This document shows positions 41,758 through 56,924 of a stretch of 64,000 nt of DNA, one piece after another. How positions within the stretch are numbered: position 1 is the first letter of the stretch; every line of letters begins with the position of its first letter. Below the pieces are notes generated by a model that saw nothing but the letters and a program-made list of their open reading frames with translations, did no database searches and was not told where the DNA came from. Made by a program: the position numbers and the translations under genes. This stretch comes from Actinomycetota bacterium (GTDB lineage: Bacteria > Actinomycetota > Thermoleophilia > Solirubrobacterales > Solirubrobacteraceae): positions 1 to 64,000 of the forward strand of contig VAWK01000028.1 of assembly GCA_005885515.1 (NCBI GenBank), read 5' to 3'.

Positions 41758-44700
41758 ATGCCGATCGCGCTCATAACGGGGCCCGCGAACGCGGGCAAGG
41801 CCGAGCTGGTGATGGAAGCGGTGCGCCGCCATCTCGCCCTCGGGCGCGAGCCGCTGCTGGTCGTGCCAACCCGCGCCGACGTCGAGCACTATCGGCGTGA
41901 GCTGGCCGGAGAAGCGGCCGCGATGGGCGTGGAGGTGCAGCGCTTCCACGAGCTGATCGCGACGGTGATCCGGTGCGCGGGGGAGCGCTCGCCGGTGCTC
42001 GGCGGGCTCGCCCGCGAGCGGCTGCTTGCGGCGATCGCGGCGCGCGACGGCTCTGACATCTCGGCGCTGCCCGCATCGGCGGGGTTCGCGCGCGCGCTGG
42101 CGAGCTTTGTCGCCGAGTTGCAGGAGCGGCGCGTGACGCCCGCGCGATTGCGCAGCGCGCTGTTGGCCGTGGGTGGCGCCGGCGCGCCGACGGCCGGGCT
42201 GGCCAGGCTGTTCGAGCGGTACCTGCTCACCCTGCGGCGGGTGCGGCAGCTCGACGAGGAGCAGCAGGCGCTGCGCGCGCTCGATGCGCTGCGGCGCACG
42301 CCGGCGCTGTGGCGGGGGCGGCCGGTCCTGTTCTACGGCTTTGACGATCTCACGCGGCTGCAGCTGGACGCGATCGAGACGCTGGGCGTGCTCGTGGGCG
42401 CCGACGTGACGGCGTCGCTTGCGTATGAGCCCGGCCGCGCCGCCTTCGCCGGTCGCGCGGGGACCGTTCAGGCGCTGGCGCCGCTCGCGAGCCGCCATCA
42501 GCAGCTGGGCGCCCGGACGGCGTACTACGCGCCCGGCGCCCGCGCCGCGCTGGCACACCTCGAGCGCTCGCTGTTCGAGCCCGATGCGCGCCGGGAGGAT
42601 CCCGCCGGAGCCGTGCGCCTGCTCGAAGGCGCCGATGAGCGCGCCGAGCTCGAGCTCGTCGCCGCCGAGATCACGTCTCTGCTCGAGGCCGGCACGGCGC
42701 CGGGCGAGATCGCGGTGGTGATGCGAACGCCCGCCGCCACCGCGGACCTGCTCGAAGAGGTCTTCGCGGCCGCTCGGATCCCGTTCGCGCTGCGGCGGCG
42801 GAGGCGCTTGATCGACAGCGCGACAGGGGCGGCGCTGATCGGCCTGCTGCGGTGCGTCCCGCGGCCGGCCGCGTCGGCGGCGCTGGCAGGCGAGTCCGGC
42901 ACCTCCACGGCGCGCGCCGGCAGCCGCGACCCCGCCGGAGACGCGCGAGACCTGCTGGCGTGGCTGCGCGCGCCCGGCGTGCTCGAGCACCCGGAGCTCG
43001 CCGACCGGCTCGAGGCCGACGCGCGGCGCGCCGGCGCGGGCAGCGCCGAGCAGGCTCGCGCGCTGTGGGAGCGCCGCAACTGGCGCCTCGAGGCGATCGA
43101 CCATCTCGCCGAGGCGCAGGAGCGGGGCCCCGCGGCGCTGGCCGAGCGCGCGGGACGCGAGCTGGCATGGCTGTTCGCCGCAGCCCGCCGCCGCCAGGCG
43201 AGCGTGCTGGCGGGCGACGAGCTCGACGAGGCTGGCGCGCTGGCGAGCGGGCAGCGCGCGCTCGCGGAGCTGCGCGAGCTCGCTCGGCTCGCGCCCGAGC
43301 TTGCGCCCGCCGACGCGTTCGCGCTTGCCGATGCGCTGCAGGGGGTCGAGTTTCTCAGCGGCGCGCGCCCCTCAAAGCGCACGGTTGCCGTGCTTGACCC
43401 GCTGGCCCTGCGCGCCCGCAGGGTCCGGGCGCTGTTCGTGTGCCGCCTGCAGGAAGGGCTGTTCCCCGCGTCCGCTCCGCCGCGTCCGGTGCTGAGCGAC
43501 GAGGAGCGCAGGCGGCTCGCCGAGGCGTCCGGGCTGCTGCTCGGCGAGCACGCCGATGCGCTGGACGCGGAGCGATATCTGCTGTACGCGGCGGTGTCGC
43601 GTCCCGAGGAGCTGCTGGTGCTCAGCTGGCACGCGTCCGGCGAGGACGGCGCGCCGGCGATGCGCTCGCTGTTCGTCGACGACGTGTGTGACCTCTTCCA
43701 CGACACGCTCAGCGAGCGGCGCATCCGCGGCCGCCCCGCGGTCATAGCCGGCTCCCGCCCCGCAACCCCGGCGCCGGCGCGCGCCGATCGCGCCCGCCGC
43801 CCGACAGGCACTATCGCGCCGCTGCGCGATCGTGAGCTGCTGGCCGAGCTGGTCGCGCACACCTGGTCGCCCTCCTCGCTCGGCGTGTGGATGAGCTGTC
43901 CCGTCCGCTGGCTGGTCGAGCGGAGGCTGCGCGCGCGGGACCTCGACCCCGACGCCGAGCCGCTGGCTCGCGGCGGGCTCGCGCATGCGGCGCTGAGGCA
44001 AACGCTTGAAGGTCTCAGGCGCGAGACCGGCTCGGCGAGGCTGACCTCCGCGCGGCTGGCGCTCGCGCGCGAGCTGCTCGCGCGAGCGCTCGAGGAGAAC
44101 GAGGGCGAGTTCATGCTGTCGGCGGCGCCCGAGCGCCGGCCTGGCTACCGGCGGCGCCTGCGAGCCGACCTGGAGCGCTATCTGGACCACGCCACCGCGA
44201 GCGCCGAGGACGGGCCGGGCGCGCGCTGCGCGCTCGAGCCGGCGTACCTCGAGCTCGAGTTTGGTTTCGATCCGCCCGACGGGGGCGCGCCCGACGGCGG
44301 CGCCGCCGAAGCCGGGTGCGCGCAGCTGCCAGCGGTGGATCTCGGCGGCGGCGTGATGCTGCGCGGGCGCATCGACCGGGTCGACGTGAGCCCCGCAGGC
44401 GAGGCGGTGATCTACGACTACAAGGGCGGCAACGTGTCGCCGGCCGCGAGGTGGCTCGGCGAGCGCGACCTGCAGGTGGCGCTGTACATGCGCGCCGTCG
44501 AGCCGCTGCTGGGCGTGCGCGCCGTGGGCGGCTTCTACCAGCCGCTGAGCGGATCCGACCTGCGCGCTCGCGGCCTGCTCGCGACGGGCACCGGCGTGCA
44601 GCTCGACTGCGTGGGCGACGACGCGCGCGAGCCGGACGAGGTGCAGGCGCTGCTGGATGAGGTTGTGGCGGCCGCGCGCGAGGCCGCAGCGCAGGCGGGG

Positions 44701-44784
44701 CGCGGCGAGCTCGAGCCGCGGCCGCACACGTACGCGTTCAAGGGCGGCTGCAAGTACCCGGCGATCTGCAGGTGGGAGTCCTGA
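41758..44784 (+). CDS. addB: AddB-like subunit of helicase-nuclease (PD-(D/E)XK)
   Basis: 1008 aa. N-terminal Walker A GPANAGKAE (8-16) and a helicase-like fold with inactive-looking motor motifs (PTRADVEHYRREL). C-terminal RecB-type nuclease: PSSLGVWMSCPVRWLVE with Cys714, then GRIDRVDVSP and AVIYDYKGG (catalytic D-x-K). The end, GGCKYPAICRWES, has Cys998 and Cys1004; the usual AddB staple is C...CxxCx5C, so one ligand of the iron-sulfur cluster appears to be missing. Partners AddA in double-strand-break resection. Its stop overlaps the addA start by one base. Confidence 0.88.
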   Translation: MPIALITGPANAGKAELVMEAVRRHLALGREPLLVVPTRADVEHYRRELAGEAAAMGVEVQRFHELIATVIRCAGERSPVLGGLARERLLAAIAARDGSDISALPASAGFARALASFVAELQERRVTPARLRSALLAVGGAGAPTAGLARLFERYLLTLRRVRQLDEEQQALRALDALRRTPALWRGRPVLFYGFDDLTRLQLDAIETLGVLVGADVTASLAYEPGRAAFAGRAGTVQALAPLASRHQQLGARTAYYAPGARAALAHLERSLFEPDARREDPAGAVRLLEGADERAELELVAAEITSLLEAGTAPGEIAVVMRTPAATADLLEEVFAAARIPFALRRRRRLIDSATGAALIGLLRCVPRPAASAALAGESGTSTARAGSRDPAGDARDLLAWLRAPGVLEHPELADRLEADARRAGAGSAEQARALWERRNWRLEAIDHLAEAQERGPAALAERAGRELAWLFAAARRRQASVLAGDELDEAGALASGQRALAELRELARLAPELAPADAFALADALQGVEFLSGARPSKRTVAVLDPLALRARRVRALFVCRLQEGLFPASAPPRPVLSDEERRRLAEASGLLLGEHADALDAERYLLYAAVSRPEELLVLSWHASGEDGAPAMRSLFVDDVCDLFHDTLSERRIRGRPAVIAGSRPATPAPARADRARRPTGTIAPLRDRELLAELVAHTWSPSSLGVWMSCPVRWLVERRLRARDLDPDAEPLARGGLAHAALRQTLEGLRRETGSARLTSARLALARELLARALEENEGEFMLSAAPERRPGYRRRLRADLERYLDHATASAEDGPGARCALEPAYLELEFGFDPPDGGAPDGGAAEAGCAQLPAVDLGGGVMLRGRIDRVDVSPAGEAVIYDYKGGNVSPAARWLGERDLQVALYMRAVEPLLGVRAVGGFYQPLSGSDLRARGLLATGTGVQLDCVGDDAREPDEVQALLDEVVAAAREAAAQAGRGELEPRPHTYAFKGGCKYPAICRWES

Positions 44785-47700
44785 TGCTCCTACATGCGGC
44801 CGGCGCGCTTACGCCGGAGCAGGAGCAGGCGGTCGCGCGCCGCGGAGAGGCGCTGCTGGTATCCGCGGGCGCCGGCAGCGGCAAGACCTCCGTGCTGGTC
44901 GAGCGCTTCGTGCGCGCGGTGTGCGAGGACGGCGTATCACCTGGGCGGATCCTCGCGATCACCTTCACCGACCGGGCCGCGGGAGAGCTGCGAGAGCGCG
45001 TGCGCTCGCGCCTGCTCGAGCGCCGCGAGCGCGAGGCCGCGCGTGACACGGAGGCGGCGTTCGTGAGCACCTTCCACGGCTTCTGCACGCGTCTGCTGCG
45101 CGCGCACGCCCTGCTGGCAGGACTCGATCCGCAGTTCCAGATCCTCGACGAGGGCCTCGCCGCGCGCGTGCGCGAGCGGGCATTCGCGCTCGCGCTCGGG
45201 CGGTTCCTGGCGGGGGAGCGGCAGCCGGCTGTGGATCTCGTGGCGGCGTACGGAGCCGACCGCCTCCGCACGATGCTGTGGCGCACCTACGCCGAGCAGC
45301 GCAGCCGCGGCCACAACCGCCCGCGGCTGCCATCGCTCGCCGGCTCCACGGTCGGTGGCGGGGGCGACGCAGCCGGCAGCGATGAGGGCGACGCCTGGCG
45401 CGCGTGCGCGCTGCTCGATGAGCTGCTCGGGGGCTTTGCGGATGCATACGAGCAGCTCAAGCGGTCGCGCGGCGCGGTCGACTTCGATGACCTCGAGCTG
45501 CGGGCGCTCGAGTTGCTGCGGTCGCAGCAGCGCGTGCGCGCGGCATGGTCTGAGCGTTTTGAGCTCGTGATGGTGGACGAGTTCCAGGACACCAACCCGC
45601 GCCAGCTGGCGATCCTGCGCGCGCTCGAGCGCGGCAACCTGTTCACGGTCGGGGACGAGCTGCAGTCGATCTACGCGTTCCGCGACGCCGACGTGAGCCT
45701 GTTCCGCGCGCGCCGTGCCGAGCTGGCGGCACGCGGGGCCACGGTCGAGCTGGCGCGCAACTTTCGCAGCGCCGCGTCGCTGCTGGCGGTCATAAACGCG
45801 GTCTTCGCGGCTCGTCTGGCGGACTCCTACACGCCGCTGGTGGCGGGCGGCGAGCAACCACTGCGCGACGCATCTGAGGGGTCGCGCGCGCCGGCGGTCG
45901 AGCTGCTGTTGACCAACAAGCGCGGCTGGAACGGGAACGGCGACCTCGACCGGGAGCGCGCGGGCGCGGCTGCCGGCGCCGGTGCGGCGCCGTGGCGCCA
46001 GGCCGAGGCAAGCGCGCTGGCCGAGCGGGTCGCCGAGATCGTGACCGGCCGCGAGGCTCGCGCGGGAGAGGTGGTGGTGCTGCTGCGGGCGCTCGGCGAC
46101 ATCGAGACCTACGAGCGTGCGCTGCAGGACCGCGGCCTTCAGACCCTCGCCACCGCGGGCAGGTTCTGGGGCCGCCAGCAGGTCGGCGACCTGCTCACGT
46201 ACCTGCGTGCGCTGGCGAACCCGCTCGATGAGCTTGCCCTATACGGGACCCTCGCGTGCCCGCTCGCCGGCGTGTCGAGCGATGGCCTGCTGATCATCGC
46301 GCGCGCCGCGCAGGCGCGCTGCGAGTCCGTTTGGACGACGCTGGACGCCGGGTTCGAGCAGTTGCGCGCGCGCCTGTGCGATGGCGACGGCGAGCGCCTC
46401 GCCCGCTTCCGCGAGTGGTTCGCGTGTGAGCGGCGCATCGCTCCCGCCCGCTCGATCTCGCGCCTGATCGAGCGGGCGCTGGACGGGGGTGGCTATGAGG
46501 CGCACGTGCGTGGCCTCGACGCGCCCGATCAGCGCATGGCCAACGTGCACAAGCTGCTGCGACTGGCGCGGCGCTTCGAGGCGAGCGAGGGGCGTGAGCT
46601 GCGCGGCTTTCTCGACCACGTCGCCCACCAGGAAGCCCTGGCGAGCGGACCCGAGGCCGATGCCCCCGTGGCGGGGGTCGAGCCGGACGCGGTGCGCCTG
46701 ATGAGCATCCACGCGGCCAAGGGCCTGGAGTTCGAGGTGGTGTGCATCGCCGACCTCGGGCGCGCGCAGAACCTGAGCGTTCCCGACCTGCTCGTGGACG
46801 ACGAGCGCGTCGGGCTGCGGCTGGCGTCTGTGGAGCGCGCCGAGACGAAGCCCGCGCTGGCCTTTGCGGAGCTATGCGAGGAGCGCCAGCGCGCTCAGGC
46901 CGAGGAGGAGGAGCGGATCCTGTACGTCGCCATGACGAGGGCGCGCGAGCGGCTGCTGCTGAGCGCCGCGGTCAGCTTCGAGCGCTGGCCGGAGCCACGG
47001 CCGGGAGCGCCTGCGATCTCCTGGCTCGGTCCCGTGCTCGCGCCGCAGTTGCCGGAGCTGGTGCGCACGCACGCGCAGTGCCCCGGCGAGCCGCTCATCG
47101 AGGTGGCGCTCGCGGGCGACGCCGACGCGCGCGTGCGCTGCCGGCTCAACACCGCCCAGCTGCGCAGCGCCACAGCGGCGCCGGCGGGCCCGCGCGAGCC
47201 GCCGCAAGAGGGCCCGCCAGGCGCAGGATCAGCTGACGCCCATGGCCACGTGGGCGCGGGCGCCGGCCAGCACGCGCACCCGTCGCGCGTGCCGCAGGAG
47301 CCCGACGTTGCCGGTGCGCCGGGTCCGACGCCGTTCGAGGAGGGCGCGTCGCTCAGCTACACCTCACTCACCGAGCTGAGGCGGTGCGCGTATCGCTTCT
47401 ACCTGGAACGGGTGCTCGGGCTGGAGGAGAAGCGCGCCGCCGCTCGCGGCCGTGCCGGGCGCGCAGGCCTCGATCCGCGAGCGCGCGGAGCGGTCGTGCA
47501 CCGGCTGTTGGAGGCGGCGGACTTCTGGCGACCGTCATCGCCCTCGCCGGCGCAGGTCCGCGCCGCCGCGCGCGAGCTGGGTGTGCGCGCGACGCGCGAG
47601 CAGTGCGAGGAGATGGCGTCGCTCGTGGCCGCCGCGACCGCCGCGTCGGCGACGAGCGCGGGCGGCCCCGGCGCGCGTCTCGCTGCGGCGGAGAGCGTGC

Positions 47701-48179
47701 GTCGCGAGCACTCGTTCGCCTTCTCGCTCGGAGCAAGCGCGCCGCTGCTGACGGGCGTGATCGACGTGCTCGCGCGAGAGAGCAGCGGCGAGTTGCTCGT
47801 GGTCGACTACAAGACCGATCGCGTGGGGGACGAGGAGCAGCTCGCGGACCTGGTCGAGCGCGAGTACGACCTGCAGCGCCTGATCTACGCGCTCGCGGTG
47901 CTGCGCGCCGGCGCGCCCGCGGCGGAGATCGTGCACTGGTTCCTTCAGCGGCCGCAGGAGTGGGTCAGCGCCCGCTTCGAGGCCGCTGATCGAGCGGCGC
48001 TGGAAGCGCGGCTCAGGGAGGAGATGACGCGCTCTGCAGCGCGCGGCTACGTCGTCAGCGAGCACCCGCACCGGGGTCTGTGCGAGACCTGCCCAGGGCG
48101 CTCGGGACTGTGCTCGTGGAGCGATGCCGAGACGCTTCGCGATGCGCCGCGCGCGGGGGTTTCCGAGCCGGCTCGGTAA
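44784..48179 (+). CDS. addA: AddA-like UvrD-type helicase-nuclease subunit
   Basis: 1131 aa from ATG 44784. UvrD motifs: Q-motif LTPEQEQAV, Walker A SAGAGSGKT (27-35), Ia ITFTDRAAGELRERV, II VMVDEFQDTNP, III VGDELQSIYAFRDAD and V/VI SIHAAKGLEFEVV, YVAMTRARERLLL. C-terminal nuclease with LLVVDYKTDR. It also has four cysteines placed like an iron-sulfur nuclease staple: Cys868 (LRRCAYRFYLE), Cys1100, Cys1103, Cys1110 (LCETCPGRSGLC). In classic AddAB the cluster is in AddB, so this arrangement is closer to Cas4/AdnAB-type nucleases. It unwinds and trims DNA ends for RecA. Confidence 0.9.
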   Translation: MLLHAAGALTPEQEQAVARRGEALLVSAGAGSGKTSVLVERFVRAVCEDGVSPGRILAITFTDRAAGELRERVRSRLLERREREAARDTEAAFVSTFHGFCTRLLRAHALLAGLDPQFQILDEGLAARVRERAFALALGRFLAGERQPAVDLVAAYGADRLRTMLWRTYAEQRSRGHNRPRLPSLAGSTVGGGGDAAGSDEGDAWRACALLDELLGGFADAYEQLKRSRGAVDFDDLELRALELLRSQQRVRAAWSERFELVMVDEFQDTNPRQLAILRALERGNLFTVGDELQSIYAFRDADVSLFRARRAELAARGATVELARNFRSAASLLAVINAVFAARLADSYTPLVAGGEQPLRDASEGSRAPAVELLLTNKRGWNGNGDLDRERAGAAAGAGAAPWRQAEASALAERVAEIVTGREARAGEVVVLLRALGDIETYERALQDRGLQTLATAGRFWGRQQVGDLLTYLRALANPLDELALYGTLACPLAGVSSDGLLIIARAAQARCESVWTTLDAGFEQLRARLCDGDGERLARFREWFACERRIAPARSISRLIERALDGGGYEAHVRGLDAPDQRMANVHKLLRLARRFEASEGRELRGFLDHVAHQEALASGPEADAPVAGVEPDAVRLMSIHAAKGLEFEVVCIADLGRAQNLSVPDLLVDDERVGLRLASVERAETKPALAFAELCEERQRAQAEEEERILYVAMTRARERLLLSAAVSFERWPEPRPGAPAISWLGPVLAPQLPELVRTHAQCPGEPLIEVALAGDADARVRCRLNTAQLRSATAAPAGPREPPQEGPPGAGSADAHGHVGAGAGQHAHPSRVPQEPDVAGAPGPTPFEEGASLSYTSLTELRRCAYRFYLERVLGLEEKRAAARGRAGRAGLDPRARGAVVHRLLEAADFWRPSSPSPAQVRAAARELGVRATREQCEEMASLVAAATAASATSAGGPGARLAAAESVRREHSFAFSLGASAPLLTGVIDVLARESSGELLVVDYKTDRVGDEEQLADLVEREYDLQRLIYALAVLRAGAPAAEIVHWFLQRPQEWVSARFEAADRAALEARLREEMTRSAARGYVVSEHPHRGLCETCPGRSGLCSWSDAETLRDAPRAGVSEPAR

Positions 48180-48228
48180 CCGTCTGCCCGGCTGTTTGGC
48201 TGCCTTTTTCGCTGCTACGCTTTCTGTT

Positions 48229-48323
48229 TCCACCTCAGGTGCCCGCCTGCCTGCGCCCGGGTGGGTGTGCCTTTGCGGGGCTACCCACGCGGCGGGGATG
48301 CGCCACCCCAAGTGAGCACTCTC
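48229..48323 (+). promoter_or_regulatory. Structured 5' leader of gltB (candidate)
   Basis: TACGCT (48216-48221) is a plausible -10, giving a leader of about 95 nt. It can fold GTGGGT...ACCCAC (about 48263-48290) and GGGG...CCCC (about 48295-48310) stems before the start. It matches no riboswitch class I know. A long leader is notable where many first genes appear leaderless. Confidence 0.35.
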
Positions 48324-53060
<4,737 letters not shown>

Positions 53061-53082
53061 CGGCGCACGAGAGGCGCTGGTG

Positions 53083-54672
<1,590 letters not shown>

Positions 54673-54682
54673 CTGTAGGCGA

Positions 54683-54729
54683 GCGGCTGGCGCATTCGCG
54701 CAGCTCACGGCGGCGGCTGGCGCATTCGC
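54683..54729. repeat. 17-bp direct repeat, two copies 30 bp apart
   Basis: GCGGCTGGCGCATTCGC at 54683-54699 and 54713-54729, just after gltD. Similar in size and position to the repeat near 10.25 kb but with different sequence. Confidence 0.7.
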
Positions 54730-54816
54730 CGTCGGCGCGCCCCAGGCTGAATTTGCCGTCCTGCCCGCCCCCTACAGTCGTGGCTGTCAGTTGTCTCAGT
54801 TCGCTTGGGAGTTGCA

Positions 54817-55272
54817 ATGCCACTTTGCTTCATCGAGCCTCAGGACGCCATTCGGGTGATCGCCGAGTCGGTCGGGCGCGAGGCGCGCCGCCAGCTCGTC
54901 GGTGAGGTCGTCCGCGCGTGGGTGGACGACATCCCCGAGCGCGAGCTCTCCGTGCACTATGCGAAGGCCGTGGCTGACCTGGACGAGGATGACCTGCACC
55001 TGCTGGCCGCCTGGCACGCCTCGCTGGAGGTGGGCCAGCCTGTACCCAACAGCGAGTTCCTGGTGGGCGTCTTTCCCAGCCTGGGCGAGAACCGGCGGGA
55101 GGCGCTGAAGATCGCCGCGGGCTTCCGCGGCGAGGAAGCCTTCCAGGCCGGAGTGTCCGAGAAGCAGGCGCTGGACACCGTGCTGCCGTGCCTGTCGCGC
55201 GAGCGGGCGATGGAGCTCGCGGGCGAGTGCATCCAGCTGTACATGTGGGACCGGCTGGGCTGCGATAACTGA
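54817..55272 (+). CDS. Conserved-looking cytoplasmic protein of unknown function
   Basis: 151 aa from ATG 54817, with GGGAG 5 nt upstream. Helical, acidic, with segments DAIRVIAESVGREARRQL, LDEDDLHLLAAWHASLEVG and ERAMELAGECIQLYMWDRLG. No signal peptide, membrane helix or catalytic motif. It lies between gltD and a MIP18-family gene in the same direction but has its own ribosome site. Confidence 0.7.
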   Translation: MPLCFIEPQDAIRVIAESVGREARRQLVGEVVRAWVDDIPERELSVHYAKAVADLDEDDLHLLAAWHASLEVGQPVPNSEFLVGVFPSLGENRREALKIAAGFRGEEAFQAGVSEKQALDTVLPCLSRERAMELAGECIQLYMWDRLGCDN

Positions 55273-55288
55273 GCGCGGGCGACCCAGC

Positions 55289-55300
55289 TAGACTCGTGGC
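55289..55300 (+). promoter_or_regulatory. -10 element for leaderless MIP18-family gene
   Basis: TAGACT then CGTGGC then ATG, 6-nt spacing, no Shine-Dalgarno. Confidence 0.5.
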
Positions 55301-55615
55301 ATGTCCGAGCTCGCCAACGCCCCCTCCGAGGAAGCGGTGATGGAGGCGCTGTCAAACGTGATCGATCCCGAGCTCGGCCTGGACTTCGTCGAGCTGGGCC
55401 TGATCTATGGCGTCGAGATCGCCGACGGCAACGTGCACGTGACCTTCACCCTGACCACGCCCGGGTGCCCCATCGGGCCCCAGGTCACCGAGCAGATCGA
55501 CGAATTCGTGGGCGAAGTCGAGGGCGTCAAGAGCGTCGAATCGGAGATGGTCTTCACGCCGCCCTGGTCGCCCGAGCGGATGAGCGAGGACGCCAAGTTC
55601 GCGCTCGGGTTCTGA
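55301..55615 (+). CDS. MIP18/DUF59 (SufT/PaaD-like) Fe-S assembly protein
   Basis: 104 aa. The domain is complete: AVMEALSNVIDPELGLDFVE, LGLIYGVEI, VTFTLTTPGCPIGP with Cys56, and SVESEMVFTPPWSPERMS. DUF59 proteins help deliver iron-sulfur clusters; free-standing copies in actinobacteria are often in suf operons, and sufB is 7 kb away here on the other strand. Leaderless-type start at ATG 55301. Confidence 0.9.
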   Translation: MSELANAPSEEAVMEALSNVIDPELGLDFVELGLIYGVEIADGNVHVTFTLTTPGCPIGPQVTEQIDEFVGEVEGVKSVESEMVFTPPWSPERMSEDAKFALGF

Positions 55616-55995
55616 TTCGCTCCGTAAACACGGGCCGAACGGCCCAAAAGGGGCCGGGGTGTCAGCAAAGTGCCAGCGACGCGCCCCTAGCACGCTAACG
55701 GGGCACCACCGCCTGGCAGCGGTGCGAGGCTAGAGTTCGGCGCTCACGCGGCGCGTTCGCCCGTTCGCGCAAATAACGTGGAAATGTACGCAGTCAGGGA
55801 TTAGCTCCCTCGCGCGGGCGGGTATCCCAACAAACACCGGGAGGATGGGGATACGTGCCGGCAGAGCGTGGCACGGACGCACAAGAAGGACCCCGTGAAC
55901 CAGCGGGGTCCTTCTGTATGACTGCTCGCAAAGTGCGAAGTCCAAGAAAATCTGGCCCCAATTCGCGCTAGGGTCGTAGCCCGGAGGCGCGCGTG
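55616..55995. other. 380-bp intergenic region with possible structured RNA
   Basis: No convincing gene. GGGCC (55632-55636) and GGCCC (55641-55645) form a small hairpin after the MIP18-family gene, followed by AAAAGG. From about 55770 to 55915 a series of short stems (GGGAT/ATCCC, GTGCC/GGCAC) ends in a very strong terminator-like hairpin. This could be a small RNA or the end of an eroded mobile element, since an integrase start follows. Confidence 0.35.
55884..55915 (+). terminator. Perfect 12-bp stem-loop
   Basis: AGAAGGACCCCG (55884-55895), loop TGAACCAG, CGGGGTCCTTCT (55904-55915). The stem's own 3' end and the next bases are U-rich (CCUUCUGU). The opposite strand also ends AGAAGGA..., so plus orientation is favoured but not certain. 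Confidence 0.6.
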
Positions 55996-56118
55996 ATGCC
56001 CGCCCAGCTCGTCAAGACCTCGACGCCGGGCATCTTCAAGCGCGGCAACCGCTACGTCTTCAGCACCGCGTCGACGGTAAGCAGTCGCGGGAGTCGGCCC
56101 GCACACCTAATGACCTAA
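55996..56118 (+). pseudogene. N-terminal fragment of a phage-type tyrosine integrase
   Basis: ATG 55996 follows GGAGG by 8 nt. The frame starts MPAQLVKTSTPGIFKRGNRY then VFS, which is the arm-binding start of actinophage-type integrases (LVKTxTPGIYKRGxRYV). After residue 23 it loses resemblance and ends at TAA 56116-56118. The catalytic domain is not found downstream. It marks an old integration or deletion event. Confidence 0.6.
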
Positions 56119-56161
56119 CAGGCTTGGTTTCCCGAGCGCTTGGCCGGGTAAAGAGACACGG

Positions 56162-56479
56162 ATGAGCTTTGCACCTGGGCTGACGCTCGCGCGAGTCATC
56201 CGTATTGTGGCGGGAATTGTCGCTGCAGTCATCCTGCTGGCGATCCTCCTCATCGTGCTAGATGCGAACCCGGCGAACACGATCGTCTCCCACATCCGCG
56301 ACTGGGGCGGCACGTTGTCTGAACCGTTCCACGGCATCTTCAAGCTCTCAAGCCACAAGGGCACGATTGCGCTCAACTACGGCTTGGCCATCATCGTGTA
56401 CCTCGTCGTGGCCGGCATTTGTGCGCGTCTGCTGGCCGCAACAACGTTCGCCGGCGGCAGGCGAGCTCTCCCCTACTGA
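56162..56479 (+). CDS. Small two-helix membrane protein, actinobacterial type
   Basis: 105 aa. Helix one about 10-33 (VIRIVAGIVAAVILLAILLI), then a conserved-looking loop DANPANTIVSHIRDWGGTL with SEPFHGIF, and helix two about 71-92 (NYGLAIIVYLVVAGICARLL). Proteins with this LDANPAN...W...PF loop are common in actinobacteria with no known function. It lies 43 bp after the integrase fragment. Confidence 0.75.
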   Translation: MSFAPGLTLARVIRIVAGIVAAVILLAILLIVLDANPANTIVSHIRDWGGTLSEPFHGIFKLSSHKGTIALNYGLAIIVYLVVAGICARLLAATTFAGGRRALPY

Positions 56480-56705
56480 CCATCCGCGCGTGAGCGCGCC
56501 CCTAGGCCGCGAGCTGGCGGCGGACGGGCAACCGTCGGGCCGATCGAACGATTCCGCTGTGCGGGTTGATCGCGGTTTCACGACGGCAAGATGACTCGGA
56601 CGGCTGGTTACCTACGTCGCCGCGAAGCCCTCGATGCCGTCGAGGCGGCGGACCGGTAGGCGATGTCCGAGAACCTCGGCCTCGCGTGGCCCGCAGCGAC
56701 GGACC
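56480..56705. other. Gap with no supported gene
   Basis: 226 bp between the membrane protein and the convergent small ORF. Frames here are short and lack ribosome sites. Composition is less GC-biased than the core genes. Confidence 0.4.
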
Positions 56706-56924
56706 CTAAGTCGCCCTCGCAGCCTTTCGCGAGGAGTCCAGGCTGCGCCGCCCTCCATGATCGCCGCTGTTCCGCTTCGTCCACCTTGCGGCGTGACTCG
56801 TCCGTGCAAGCTCCTGCAAGATCGTGCGCTCCAGCGATGACGTCGGCCGCGTCTCGACCTCCAGGTAGGGCGTCGCGAGGCGGATCAGGGTTCGCTCGCT
56901 TCGCGTTATCGGGTCGACCGTCAT
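56706..56924 (-). CDS. Small protein coupled to an upstream membrane ORF, unknown function
   Basis: 72 aa. ATG 56924 is preceded by GAGAGGAGG with 5-nt spacing, one of the best ribosome sites in the window, and overlaps the stop of the upstream small ORF as ATGA. The first 42 residues look protein-like (MTVDPITRSERTLIRLATPY, LEVETRPTSSLERTILQELA); the rest is basic and may be read past a lesion. No family recognised. Confidence 0.55.
   Translation of the reverse strand: MTVDPITRSERTLIRLATPYLEVETRPTSSLERTILQELARTSHAARWTKRNSGDHGGRRSLDSSRKAARAT

Noticed and set aside
39385-43104. Very long open frame on the minus strand opposite topB and addB
   Set aside because: Antisense frame of high-GC genes with strong codon bias; product is low-complexity Arg/His/Gln with no domain, while the plus strand encodes clear TopB and AddB.
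55730-55945. Possible tmRNA or known riboswitch before the integrase fragment
   Set aside because: No tmRNA tRNA-like ends or tag frame, and none of the conserved blocks of riboswitches I know; left as an unassigned structured stretch.
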